Translations under genes and position numbers: made by a program | In this document: piece by piece, positions 16,459 through 24,496 of the stretch | Numbering within the stretch: the first letter of the stretch is position 1 | How the letters are laid out: every line of letters starts with the position of its first letter | The notes under the pieces: model-generated | Databases searched by the model: none | Told to the model about the DNA's origin: nothing | What the model saw: only the letters and a program-made list of their open reading frames with translations | Source: Cohnella panacarvi Gsoil 349 | GTDB taxonomy: Bacteria > Bacillota > Bacilli > Paenibacillales > Paenibacillaceae | DNA length: 64,000 nt | Direction: 5' to 3' | NCBI RefSeq assembly: GCF_000515335.1 | Contig: NZ_KI911563.1 | Coordinates: forward strand, 903,598 to 967,597

Positions 16459-16752
16459 TTAAAAGTAAGGTTTGTTCTTGGCGACAATGTCGCCGGGTTT
16501 AGCGACGATCGCTTGGCAGCCCAGCCGGTAACCGGCCTCCAGTTCCTCGGGACCTAACCGGTCCCACTCTTCATCCGTCGATTCCGCCAGCAACGACGCG
16601 CCTTCGGTCACGATGCACCGGCATTTCGCGCAAGTTCCCCTCGAGCAATTGTACAACCAGTCGATGCCGGATTGTTGAGCCAAGTTCAATAGGCTTGACC
16701 CGATCGTGCCTTCGACGGTTTTCGTGTGGGTTCTCCCCGATAGCGTAATCAA
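16459..16752 (-). CDS. [2Fe-2S] ferredoxin
   Basis: A 97-aa ferredoxin with ligands CSRGTCAKCRC near residue 36 and GCQ near 79, a compact form of the plant-type fold. TTG start at 16752 with GGGAGGAC 6 nt upstream. It differs clearly from the ferredoxin at 15469, so the two are not a recent duplication. It lies directly downstream of yphE. Confidence 0.88.
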   Translation of the reverse strand: MITLSGRTHTKTVEGTIGSSLLNLAQQSGIDWLYNCSRGTCAKCRCIVTEGASLLAESTDEEWDRLGPEELEAGYRLGCQAIVAKPGDIVAKNKPYF

Positions 16753-16779
16753 GCTGAAGTCCTCCCGCGATGTAAGGTA

Positions 16780-16992
16780 TTATATGATGGATATGATGCT
16801 GAAGCCCACGCCGTACAGCAGCACGATCGTCGCGACGATCATAAGCACCGTCTTTATTATGCCTTTGGTTTTGGCTCGCGCGAACATGACGATGAGCGCT
16901 GCCGCGACCATGAGCCCGATGCCTCTGAACGAAAGCCACATCTTGGTCATCGGGTCTAACGCGGCTGGAAATTGCTGAATAAGTTCGAACAT
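16780..16992 (-). CDS. yphE: DUF2768 small membrane protein (YphE-like)
   Basis: A 70-aa protein with two hydrophobic segments (GIGLMVAAALIVMFA and TVLMIVATIVLLYGVGFSIISII). The sequence DPMTKMWLSFRGIGLM is characteristic of DUF2768. Position between gpsA and yphF agrees with B. subtilis yphE. GGAGG lies 7 nt before the ATG. Function unknown, probably a membrane protein of vegetative cells since its promoter is sigma-A-like. Confidence 0.8.
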   Translation of the reverse strand: MFELIQQFPAALDPMTKMWLSFRGIGLMVAAALIVMFARAKTKGIIKTVLMIVATIVLLYGVGFSIISII

Positions 16993-17033
16993 AGATGATC
17001 CTCCGTCTCGTCCGTTTCCCTCAAATGCACAAT

Positions 17034-17062
17034 ATTATACCATTAGCCGAGTCATTAAACAA
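17034..17062 (-). promoter_or_regulatory. promoter of the yphE-ferredoxin cluster
   Basis: TTGTTT (17057-17062), 17 nt, TATAAT (17034-17039) preceded by TGG (extended -10), on the minus strand 42 nt before yphE. Confidence 0.78.
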
Positions 17063-17317
17063 AATCCTTATGAAAAGCGTTAAGAAGCGATCAACCTATT
17101 ATTTTCTACCTATGTATTTGGTCCCATAATTTGCCTAAATCAACAAAAATAAAGCAAGTTTGTCCTATAGACAATGGTCGAACAGGCAAATAAAGTTATA
17201 GTTGAATACCCGATTTTTCCATCGCTTTCGAAGGGAGGATACAAGTCGAACGCTGAATCAGGACTTCAGAGGTAATACAATTAAAAAAAAGAGAAAAAGA
17301 GTGGAGAGAGAAAATTC
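17063..17317. other. AT-rich intergenic region before the secreted-protein gene
   Basis: About 255 bp, clearly richer in A and T than the surroundings. It must hold the promoter of the plus-strand gene at 17318, but no box pair is convincing (candidates TACAAT at 17274 and CATAAT near 17125 lack good -35 boxes). GGGAGG at 17234-17239 is followed by no usable start codon. Confidence 0.5.
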
Positions 17318-17824
17318 ATGAAAAAAATTGTAGTTGTATTGATGCTGATCCTCGCCGCAGCACTAGGGTCTGTTTCGGCATCCGCCAATGATTTAGCAAA
17401 TGAACCTAGTCCCGTAGTTAAAGCCGATTTTCGCATCGATCCCGCGGATAACAAATATATCATCATAGAAACAGCCGCATACACTTCCAATTATCATATG
17501 ATGAAATTTAAAATTAAAGGACAATTATTCTATCCTAACGACAATGACGAGACAGACAAACCGCTTGCTACTTGCGAGGCATGGACCGACAAACCCGGGA
17601 AAAAAATTCATTGCAAAGTCGATGAAAAGAAGTTCAGGTCTAACCAAAACTATAAATTCATTGTTCGCTATACCCAATTCAATGACGATGGCACTTGCAT
17701 ACAAGGTATAGAATATGCGAACTGGAAATCTCCATTCGGTATGATTCAAGACCCGCTGTTTTTTGAGCTCAAACAAACTACAGCAAGCACTTTCCAGAAT
17801 CCGTTTTTCAAGCCTCGCGATTGA
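17318..17824 (+). CDS. hypothetical secreted protein
   Basis: A 168-aa protein with a classical signal peptide (MKKIVVVLMLILAAALGSVSASA, probable cleavage after ASA near residue 23). The mature part (about 145 aa) is beta-rich with three cysteines, at about residues 85, 98 and 126, and many aromatic and acidic residues. GGAGAGAG precedes the ATG. Base composition is visibly more AT-rich than neighbouring genes and it is a lone plus-strand gene between minus-strand yphE and spoVIF, so lateral acquisition is likely. No family recognised. Confidence 0.72.
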   Translation: MKKIVVVLMLILAAALGSVSASANDLANEPSPVVKADFRIDPADNKYIIIETAAYTSNYHMMKFKIKGQLFYPNDNDETDKPLATCEAWTDKPGKKIHCKVDEKKFRSNQNYKFIVRYTQFNDDGTCIQGIEYANWKSPFGMIQDPLFFELKQTTASTFQNPFFKPRD

Positions 17825-17864
17825 AATCATATAACGGCCGATGACGGGGGATCTTGAAGAGAAA

Positions 17865-17902
17865 GGCGGCACGATCTGTGCCGCCGCTTCTTTTTATTTT
17901 TT
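17865..17902 (+). terminator. terminator of the secreted-protein gene
   Basis: A perfect 8-bp stem GGCGGCAC/GTGCCGCC (17865-17872 with 17878-17885) followed by CTTTTTATTTTTT. The T-rich tail overlaps the end of spoVIF. Confidence 0.88.
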
Positions 17903-18160
17903 GACCATCATCTTAATCAGCGATTCGAGGTTGTTCATGTTCATCCCGCTCTTCTTGACCGCGGCGACGATCTCCTTCAACGTCTCCTCGGATACAGGAA
18001 CTTTGGCCATCGCCGAAACTTGCTTAACCAGCTGGCGAATTTGCGCTTCGTTCTGCAGCGTGCCCGGATTCACTCCGCTAGCGATCTTCTTCACCTGGTT
18101 TTCGGAGATGTGTTTGCCGGTTTTCTTGTTCACGGCGCCTAACAGATCTTTTTTGTCCAT
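17894..18160 (-). CDS. stage VI sporulation protein F (SpoVIF/YjcC-like)
   Basis: An 88-aa protein with the SpoVIF pattern: a helical N terminus, SENQVKKIASGVNPGTLQNEAQIRQL, then KVPVSEETLKEIVAAVKKSGMNMNNLESLIKMM. In B. subtilis SpoVIF is a late mother-cell factor needed for coat assembly and GerE activity. The ATG at 18160 has GGAGGAGGGG 2-8 nt upstream, and a sigma-K-type promoter at 18189-18216 agrees with late mother-cell expression. The frame continues upstream without support. Confidence 0.82.
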   Translation of the reverse strand: MDKKDLLGAVNKKTGKHISENQVKKIASGVNPGTLQNEAQIRQLVKQVSAMAKVPVSEETLKEIVAAVKKSGMNMNNLESLIKMMVKK

Positions 18161-18188
18161 ACTTCCCCTCCTCCGGCATTGCGCACTG

Positions 18189-18216
18189 TATCCTATGAAG
18201 CGGAAACCGGAAAAGT
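18189..18216 (-). promoter_or_regulatory. candidate sigma-K promoter of spoVIF
   Basis: AC (18215-18216), 17 nt, CATAGGATA (18189-18197), matching the sigma-K -10 form CATAnnnTA. It is 29 nt upstream of the start codon. Confidence 0.6.
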
Positions 18217-18235
18217 GTGGGCGAGCGTCCCCAAT

Positions 18236-18261
18236 GAAAAAAGCCCGCATAGACGCGGACT
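18236..18261 (-). terminator. terminator of gpsA
   Basis: A 7-bp stem AGTCCGC/GCGGGCT (one G-T pair; 18255-18261 with 18242-18248) followed on the minus strand by T6. Confidence 0.85.
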
Positions 18262-18271
18262 TTGCAGCTTG

Positions 18272-19324
18272 CTATTTCCCTCTTAACCACTTCTCGCGCG
18301 ACGTGCTCGCGATCTCTTCGATCTCGTGCGTGCGCACGCGCCCCATCAGGGCGCCGACGGCTTGTTCCGGCGAGGCGCCCTCGAACAGCACGGCGTAAAG
18401 CTGGTCCGTGATCGGCATCTCGACGTCGTATTGGGACGCGAGCGCGCGTGCCGCTTTCGTCGTTCTTACGCCTTCGACGACCATTCCGATCCGCTGCAGC
18501 ACTTCCTCGAGAGGAACGCCTTGACCGAGCAACGACCCGGCCCTCCAGTTGCGGCTATGGCGGCTCGTGGACGTCGCGATCAAGTCGCCTACGCCGGCGA
18601 GGCCGGCGAACGTGAGCGGATTCGCTCCCATTGCCGCTCCCAGCCTAGCGATCTCCGCCAGCCCGCGCGTAATAAGCGCTGCCTTGGCGTTATCCCCGAA
18701 GCCTAAGCCGTCCGTCATGCCGGCCCCGAGCGCGATAATATTCTTGATCGCTCCGGCCGTCTCCACGCCGATGAGATCGGGGTTCGTATAGACGCGGAAA
18801 TATGAATTATTCATGAACAAATCCTGTGCGGTATCCGCGCAAGCCGTATCCTGCGAGGCGACGACGATCGTCGTCGGCTGCCGATTCACGACTTCTTCGG
18901 CGTGGCTCGGTCCCGACAACACGACGATGCTGCTTTCCGGGCGATCCAATTCCTCCGAGAGAACCGTCGACATACGTTTGAGCGTCTCCAGCTCGAAGCC
19001 TTTGGTCGCGTGAATGACGAGCGCGTCTTTCGGCAGATCAGGTGCCACTTTCTTGGCGACGTCCCGCATCGCAGAGGACGGAGCGACGAACAGTACGGCT
19101 TTCGTGTCCGTTAATGCCGCCTTCAAGTCCGTCGTCGCGCGAATGCCGTCCGGCAACGTTGCGCCGGGCAAGTATTTGTCGTTCGTTCTTCTAACGTTAA
19201 TCTCTTCCGCTTGCGCTTCGTTGCGCGTCCATAACGCGACTTGGCATCCGTTATCGGCGAGTACGCGCGCCAAAGCCGTCCCCCAGCTTCCCGCCACAAG
19301 AACAGCAACCTTCTTATGCTCCAT
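18272..19324 (-). CDS. gpsA: glycerol-3-phosphate dehydrogenase [NAD(P)+]
   Basis: A 350-aa enzyme that makes sn-glycerol-3-phosphate from DHAP for phospholipid synthesis. ATKGFE, LSGPSHAEEV and KNIIALGAGM(TDGLGFGDN) are the diagnostic motifs, with the catalytic lysine in the last. The nucleotide-binding loop reads LVAGSWGTALA: the first glycine of GxGxxG is replaced by valine (codon GTG). ATG at 19324 with AAAGGTG upstream; it overlaps the 3' end of plsY, which uses its product, by 11 nt. Stop followed by a strong terminator. Confidence 0.94.
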   Translation of the reverse strand: MEHKKVAVLVAGSWGTALARVLADNGCQVALWTRNEAQAEEINVRRTNDKYLPGATLPDGIRATTDLKAALTDTKAVLFVAPSSAMRDVAKKVAPDLPKDALVIHATKGFELETLKRMSTVLSEELDRPESSIVVLSGPSHAEEVVNRQPTTIVVASQDTACADTAQDLFMNNSYFRVYTNPDLIGVETAGAIKNIIALGAGMTDGLGFGDNAKAALITRGLAEIARLGAAMGANPLTFAGLAGVGDLIATSTSRHSRNWRAGSLLGQGVPLEEVLQRIGMVVEGVRTTKAARALASQYDVEMPITDQLYAVLFEGASPEQAVGALMGRVRTHEIEEIASTSREKWLRGK

Positions 19325-19928
19325 GACGAACACCTTTCTTACCGCTTCCCAGCTTGTTTTCCGTTCCGTTCAGCAGCTTCACGATATTTTTACGATGACG
19401 TAAAATCGCGATCGCTCCGACGAAAGCCGCCCCCCATATGAACGGACCGTCCGCGCCGAACGTCGCGAAGAGTATCGGCAGCAGCACGGCGAGAACGAGC
19501 GAACCAAGCGAGACATACTTCGTAAGGGCGATAATCGCGATCGCGACCAATCCTGCGATGAGCGTTGGCAGAACCGCCCACACAGCCAGTGCTCCGACCG
19601 TAGTCGCAATGCCTTTGCCGCCCTTGAAGCGGAAGAAAATCGGCCAGTTATGCCCGGCGATCGCGGCTAACCCGCACAGCACGGGGATCCAATTGTTCTC
19701 TCCGAGCCAGAAGCCGATGCCTACCGCGGCGGTGCCTTTGGCGAAGTCCAGCAAGAATACGCACAGGGCAGGGCCTTTGCCAAGCACCCGAAGCGTGTTC
19801 GTCGCGCCGGCGTTACCGCTGCCGTACTGTCGGATATCGATTTTGCGAAGCCATAGGGCGAATAGGATGCTGAACGAAATCGAGCCTAACAAATAACCGA
19901 TGACGATAGCGACAATAGATGTAAACAA
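19314..19928 (-). CDS. plsY: glycerol-3-phosphate acyltransferase PlsY
   Basis: A 204-aa integral membrane protein with five or six hydrophobic segments and the three PlsY motifs: GSGNAGATNTLR near residue 37, FKGGKGIAT near 100, and a later GHNWPIFF. It acylates glycerol-3-phosphate with acyl-phosphate to give lysophosphatidic acid. TTG start at 19928 with GGGGAG upstream. It is transcribed after der and is coupled to gpsA. Confidence 0.94.
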   Translation of the reverse strand: MFTSIVAIVIGYLLGSISFSILFALWLRKIDIRQYGSGNAGATNTLRVLGKGPALCVFLLDFAKGTAAVGIGFWLGENNWIPVLCGLAAIAGHNWPIFFRFKGGKGIATTVGALAVWAVLPTLIAGLVAIAIIALTKYVSLGSLVLAVLLPILFATFGADGPFIWGAAFVGAIAILRHRKNIVKLLNGTENKLGSGKKGVRHGA

Positions 19929-19939
19929 TCCGGTCTCCC

Positions 19940-21262
19940 CTATTCCTGATCCGATTTCCGGCGCGTGAACAATCTCAAAGGCGTGCCCTCGAATTCGAAG
20001 GCGGCTCGTATTTTGTTCTCCAAGTACCGTTCATAAGAGAAATGCATCAATTCAGGCTCGTTGACGAAAATGAGAATCGTAGGCGGTTTGACCGCGATTT
20101 GCGTCGCGTAGTTGATCCGCAGGCGCTTGCCTTTATCCGTAGGCGGAGGCGTCATGGCCGTCGCGTCGGAAATAATATCGTTGAGCACGTGCGTAGGCAC
20201 GCGAAGCGCATGCTGCTCCGCAACCCTGTCGATGACCGGGAACAATTTGTTCAGACGTTGCTTCGTCTTCGCGGACAAAAATACGATCGGCGCGTACGTC
20301 ATGAACAGGAAATGGTCGCGAATGGAGTTCGTGAACCGTTGCATCGTCTTATCGTCCTTGTCGACGACGTCCCACTTGTTCACGACGAAGACGGCCGCTT
20401 TGCCGTTCTCGTGCGCATAACCGGCGATATGCTTATCTTGCTCGATAATGCCTTCCTCGCCGTTAATGACGACGAGTACGACATCGGCGCGTTCGATCGC
20501 TTTCATCGACCGCATGACGCTGTACTTCTCCGTCGATTCATACACTTTGCCGCGTTTGCGCATGCCGGCGGTATCGATGAGCACGTACTTCTGACCGTCC
20601 TTCTCGAACGGCGTGTCGATGGCGTCTCGGGTCGTCCCGGCGACGTCGCTGACGATGACTCTTTCCTCGCCAAGAATGGCGTTAACGAGCGAAGACTTGC
20701 CGACGTTAGGCCGACCGATTAGAGCGACCTTGATGACGTCATCGTCGTACTCCTCTTCCGTCTTGGCCGGAAGCTTCTTGACGGCGGCATCCAGCAGATC
20801 GCCGATGCCCGTGCCGTGCGCGCCGGACAGAGCGATCGGTTCTCCGAAGCCAAGGCCGTAAAATTCGTAAATGTCGTCCATGCGCTGCAAGTTGTCTACT
20901 TTATTGACGCCTACGACGACCGGTTTGCCCGAACGGAACAAGATCTGCGCGACTTCCTCGTCCGCGGTCGTTACGCCTGCTTTCGCATCCACCATGAAAA
21001 CGATGACGTCGGCTTCCTCGATGGCAAGCTCCGCTTGCATTCTAATCGAACGCAGCAGCGTGTCTTCCCCTTCGATCTCGATGCCTCCGGTATCGATTAC
21101 GCTGAACGAAACGCCGATCCATTCCCCCGTGCCGTATATCCGGTCGCGGGTAACGCCGGGTTTATCTTCAACAATTGCGAGCCGGTCGCCAATAATCCGG
21201 TTGAAAATCGTGGACTTCCCCACGTTAGGTCTGCCTACGATGGCGATGACGGGTCTTGCCAT
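19940..21262 (-). CDS. der: ribosome-assembly GTPase Der (EngA)
   Basis: A 440-aa protein with two consecutive GTPase domains: [11 protein letters not shown]...DTGG...NKVD and [11 protein letters not shown]...DTAG...NKWD, followed by a KH-like C-terminal domain. It is essential for 50S subunit maturation in bacteria. AGGAGTGAA lies just before the ATG. It corresponds to B. subtilis yphC and has the same neighbours (yphB upstream, gpsA downstream). Confidence 0.97.
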   Translation of the reverse strand: MARPVIAIVGRPNVGKSTIFNRIIGDRLAIVEDKPGVTRDRIYGTGEWIGVSFSVIDTGGIEIEGEDTLLRSIRMQAELAIEEADVIVFMVDAKAGVTTADEEVAQILFRSGKPVVVGVNKVDNLQRMDDIYEFYGLGFGEPIALSGAHGTGIGDLLDAAVKKLPAKTEEEYDDDVIKVALIGRPNVGKSSLVNAILGEERVIVSDVAGTTRDAIDTPFEKDGQKYVLIDTAGMRKRGKVYESTEKYSVMRSMKAIERADVVLVVINGEEGIIEQDKHIAGYAHENGKAAVFVVNKWDVVDKDDKTMQRFTNSIRDHFLFMTYAPIVFLSAKTKQRLNKLFPVIDRVAEQHALRVPTHVLNDIISDATAMTPPPTDKGKRLRINYATQIAVKPPTILIFVNEPELMHFSYERYLENKIRAAFEFEGTPLRLFTRRKSDQE

Positions 21263-21334
21263 ACATTCACTCCTAACTTAAAAAAACACTACAATCTTCA
21301 TCATAACAAAAAGTCGACTTGTTGGCTAATTTTC

Positions 21335-21517
21335 TCAAGATTTTCGATTTACGATAATAAAGAGATCCTCGTTCATTTCGTGCGCCGCGCAATCGAGTAT
21401 TTTCTCGAGCAAGTGGGCGATCCGCTGCAATTCGTCCCGTTCCTTCGCATAGAAGATCGGCGCGCCGCCCGCGACGCTGCCCTGAATCGTCGTTACGACT
21501 CCTACGATTTTAGCCAT
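21335..21517 (-). CDS. 60-aa partner of the YIEGIA protein
   Basis: A 60-aa protein, MAKIVGVVTTIQGSVAGGAP at the start and LFIIVNRKS at the end. Its start overlaps the stop of the YIEGIA gene by 8 nt, which indicates translational coupling. From memory, small proteins of this kind next to YIEGIA genes are annotated as a capping complex subunit for YIEGIA; I did not verify this. There are two short beta strands flanking a helix rich in E, R and L. Confidence 0.7.
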   Translation of the reverse strand: MAKIVGVVTTIQGSVAGGAPIFYAKERDELQRIAHLLEKILDCAAHEMNEDLFIIVNRKS

Positions 21518-22436
21518 GCGCGCTGCCCTCCGTGCTCTTCCGGTTCGCTTTCGTCGGCCTTCTGACGGCAGCCTCCAGCAGCGGAACGCCGGTTAACGCC
21601 TTGTAAGCTTTGTCTTGATCTTTCTCGCGGGGCAGAACGAGCAGCCCTAGCTTGCCGCTCTTAAGCGCCAGCTTGCCGATCGGAAGCAGCGCGGGGTCGC
21701 CGTCGTCCCGGAGCACGCCTAACCTCGTCGAGACGTCGTGCAATATCGCCTGCCGTTGACCCAGATTGGAGAGCGTCACCTTCGCATCGTCGTTTTTCGG
21801 AGTCAGAATAAACCCCATTCCTTCGTTTGCGATAATCTCGCGATTTTCGTCCAAACCGACATTCATGATATACACGTCGCCTACGTATAAATCCGGTCCG
21901 TCCAACCTAACCTCGGCCTTTTCGACATGCGCGATATGAGCGATCGTCGTGCCTCGCATGAATCGGAACACGACCGCGAAACAGCACGCTCCGGCGATTA
22001 ATCCGCCCCACCAGCTCGTGGCCATAACGGCGAGGCTAACGAGGAAAGCGGCGAAAATCGATAAATAGTTGCGCCCTTCGAATACGACGGAGATCCCTTC
22101 TATGTATGCCGCGCCTCTGGGCACGAGCTCTAATTCATCGATAGCGGTCAACGTGCCGCGCTCCATGTTGCGTACTTCGCGGAACTGTTGGGCCGCCAGC
22201 GTAAGGAACGTGAGCGCCGTATAGTCTTTATCGTATAGAGCCGGGACGGCTACCGCGCCGAGCGCGCTTGCGATAATCCCCAGCGCGATATGAATGACTT
22301 TACCGTGAGGATATGCCGGGTATTGCCGATAGTCGCTTCTTAGCATCAGCAGTCTTGCGGTTACTCCGAATGCCGTCCCCATGACGACTCCCGTGAGCTC
22401 CTTATGCTCCGTCAACCAGCCTAGCGTCAAGCTCAT
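21510..22436 (-). CDS. yphB: YIEGIA-family membrane protein (YphB-like, sporulation)
   Basis: A 308-aa membrane protein. It contains GAAYIEGISVVFEGRNY near residue 115, which gives the family its name, and hydrophobic segments at about residues 15-30, 55-70 and 135-165, followed by a soluble C-terminal domain of about 130 residues. Position between der and yphA and the length agree with B. subtilis yphB, a sporulation gene. The ATG at 22436 overlaps the yphA stop (ATGA) and has GAGGAGGGG 7 nt upstream; the longer open frame is unsupported. Confidence 0.82.
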   Translation of the reverse strand: MSLTLGWLTEHKELTGVVMGTAFGVTARLLMLRSDYRQYPAYPHGKVIHIALGIIASALGAVAVPALYDKDYTALTFLTLAAQQFREVRNMERGTLTAIDELELVPRGAAYIEGISVVFEGRNYLSIFAAFLVSLAVMATSWWGGLIAGACCFAVVFRFMRGTTIAHIAHVEKAEVRLDGPDLYVGDVYIMNVGLDENREIIANEGMGFILTPKNDDAKVTLSNLGQRQAILHDVSTRLGVLRDDGDPALLPIGKLALKSGKLGLLVLPREKDQDKAYKALTGVPLLEAAVRRPTKANRKSTEGSAHG

Positions 22437-23062
22437 GGCCGTTCCCCTCCTCTTCTCCAGTCGATGTTCAATTCCTCGCGGCGCTTTAACTTCGTGAATC
22501 CGGCCAGGATCCATGAACATAACCTCGCGCACAGGATGGCGACCCACCAGTCTCTCGTCCATTCCAACGAAGGCTCCGGCACGAACGCTTCCAACCGGCT
22601 TGCGACGATGGCTGTAACGGCTTCGCTGATCGCGATCGCGACGGACAGCGACAGCAGCTGAAGCGGCGCGTCTCGCAGCAGCAAGGCTGCCAGCACGCCG
22701 ATCAAGATCGCCGCTCCCCACGGAGCGGCGATCTTGGACCAATGAAACGGATAGTTCGCAACGCGATGCAGAAGCAAATAGACCGAACCGAACAATAGGC
22801 CCGCGGAGACAGACGTCCACCTCCAAGACGCTTCCATTTTCCAGGCTATCGCAATAACCAGCGCAATCGTCCAGATCCATGCGCCATTCAGCGATAAGGA
22901 TGAGGTTAGCGGTAAGCCCCATCCTACGAAGAGCGGCCAACTGACCAGGAAAACCGCGACGGCCCGACGCGGAATGCCTCCCGCAGCCTCTTCCTTCCAG
23001 CCGCTCCACCATAAAATGACGGTCGCCAGCCATAAGATCACCGCTCCGAATACGGGCGACAT
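22433..23062 (-). CDS. yphA: YphA-like membrane protein
   Basis: A 209-aa protein made almost entirely of hydrophobic segments (six to seven), with basic residues at the C terminus (KLKRREELN). The similarity to YphA is by position (first gene before yphB-der), size and membrane character. GGAGGTG precedes the ATG. It forms an operon with yphB, the 60-aa gene and probably der. Function unknown. Confidence 0.75.
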   Translation of the reverse strand: MSPVFGAVILWLATVILWWSGWKEEAAGGIPRRAVAVFLVSWPLFVGWGLPLTSSLSLNGAWIWTIALVIAIAWKMEASWRWTSVSAGLLFGSVYLLLHRVANYPFHWSKIAAPWGAAILIGVLAALLLRDAPLQLLSLSVAIAISEAVTAIVASRLEAFVPEPSLEWTRDWWVAILCARLCSWILAGFTKLKRREELNIDWRRGGERP

Positions 23063-23097
23063 ACACCCACCTCCTTGCTCTTAGTATGCGCCGAAAT

Positions 23098-23126
23098 GTA
23101 AAAAACCCGCCACGAAGGGCGGGTTT
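23098..23126 (-). terminator. terminator of the S1 gene
   Basis: A perfect 9-bp stem AAACCCGCC/GGCGGGTTT (23118-23126 with 23103-23111) with a 6-nt loop and T6 on the minus strand. Confidence 0.93.
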
Positions 23127-23137
23127 AGACGTATTGC

Positions 23138-24361
23138 TTATTTGAATTTGCTGAGCTTGTCGCCGAATCTCTCGCCGAGGTTAAAGCTCATGCTTTCGGC
23201 AGGCGGGAGATGCGTCTCTTCCTTAGGCGCACGCGGGCCACGTGGCGCGCGTTCTTCGCGCTCCGCGCGAGGCGGCGCTTCTTCCGTCTCTTTAATGGAG
23301 AGGGATACGCGCTTCTCGGCCGGATTGAAATCCAGCACTTTCGCAGACACTTCTTGGCCTTCCTTCAACACTTCGAAAGGCGTTGCGATGTGACGGTGCG
23401 CGATTTGGGAAATGTGAACGAGTCCTTCCACGCCTGGAGCGATTTCGACGAACGCGCCGAAGTTGACCAAACGTTTGACGACGCCCGTAACGATTTCGCC
23501 GATCTTGAACTGGTTCGCTGCCGTTTCCCATGGACCCGGTTGAGCCGCTTTGATGCTAAGCGAGATTTTGCCGAGGGAAGGATCGACCTTCAGCACTTTT
23601 ACGTTCACGCTTTGGCCTTCGGATACGACGTCGGCCGGATGCGCAACGTGCTGCCAAGCCATCTCGGATACGTGAACGAGACCGTCGATGCCGCCGATGT
23701 CCACGAACGCGCCGAACGGAGTCAGGCGTTGAACCGTTCCTTCGAGCACTTGGCCCGGTTGCAGCTTGCCCATAATTTCTTGCTTGTTGGCTTCGTACTC
23801 CGCGTCCAGAACGTCTTTCGCGGACAGGATGACTTTATTGTTCTCGCGGTCAAGCTCTTTAACCTTCACGTGCAGCGTGCGGCCTTTGTAGCTCGAGAAG
23901 TCTTCCACGAAGTGGCGCTCGACCATCGATGCCGGAATGAATCCGCGTACGCCGACGTCCGCGACCAAGCCGCCTTTGACGACGTCGGTGACGGTCACTT
24001 CGAACGCCGCGCCGCTCTCGAACTTCGCTTGCAGTTCGTCCCACGCGCGAGGGCTGTCGACTTGACGCTTGGACAAGACGAGGGATTCTTTCGCATCGTT
24101 GATGCTGACGATCTTGGCTTCTACTTCTTGGCCGATTTGCACGGCATCCGAAGCGTTCTCCAGGTTTACAGACGACAGTTCGCGAAGCGGAATGACTCCG
24201 TCGTATTTATACCCAAGGCTTACGTACGCTTGGTTATCCTCGATTTTGACGACCGTGCCTTTGACGGTGTCCCCTTTCTTCAAGGTCACGAGATTCTCCA
24301 TCGCGTCTTGAGCCGCTGGTTCGGCGGCTGCCGTTTCCTGGACGTTGATTTCTTCAGACAT
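23138..24361 (-). CDS. rpsA: 30S ribosomal protein S1 homologue (four S1 domains)
   Basis: A 407-aa protein with four S1 RNA-binding domains starting near residues 28, 114, 199 and 284 (KGDTVKGTVVKI, SGAAFEVTVTDVVKGG, PGQVLEGTVQRLTPFGAFVDIGG, IGEIVTGVVKRLVNFGAFVEIAPG). The tail is charged and rich in R, E and P. This is the short Gram-positive S1 form (B. subtilis YpfD). AGGAGG lies 9 nt before the ATG. The leader carries a small CCGC/GCGG hairpin flanked by TTTAA/TTTAAA. It follows cmk and plsC as in related genomes. Confidence 0.93.
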   Translation of the reverse strand: MSEEINVQETAAAEPAAQDAMENLVTLKKGDTVKGTVVKIEDNQAYVSLGYKYDGVIPLRELSSVNLENASDAVQIGQEVEAKIVSINDAKESLVLSKRQVDSPRAWDELQAKFESGAAFEVTVTDVVKGGLVADVGVRGFIPASMVERHFVEDFSSYKGRTLHVKVKELDRENNKVILSAKDVLDAEYEANKQEIMGKLQPGQVLEGTVQRLTPFGAFVDIGGIDGLVHVSEMAWQHVAHPADVVSEGQSVNVKVLKVDPSLGKISLSIKAAQPGPWETAANQFKIGEIVTGVVKRLVNFGAFVEIAPGVEGLVHISQIAHRHIATPFEVLKEGQEVSAKVLDFNPAEKRVSLSIKETEEAPPRAEREERAPRGPRAPKEETHLPPAESMSFNLGERFGDKLSKFK

Positions 24362-24459
24362 GAAAATTACCTCCTCAGATCTACCCCAACTTTATTTAAA
24401 CCCGCTCTTGCGGTGCTTAAATCGACATCTTCCGAATCATGAGAACCAAATAATACCGT

Positions 24460-24489
24460 TAGTATGAAAGATATTGGCAAGAAACATGC
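24460..24489 (-). promoter_or_regulatory. possible sigma-G/sigma-F-type promoter upstream of rpsA
   Basis: GCATG (24485-24489), 18 nt, CATACTA (24460-24466). This fits the sigma-G form GNATR-N18-CATNHTA. One such match by chance is not improbable in 64 kb, but this one lies in the only gap before rpsA. A sigma-A alternative (TTGCCA, 19 nt, TATTAT) overlaps it. Confidence 0.35.
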
Positions 24490-24496
24490 ATTCGAG

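Noticed and set aside
21510-23066. 518-aa form of the YIEGIA protein
   Set aside because: The first 210 residues are an alternative frame of yphA; ATG 22436 has a strong ribosome site.
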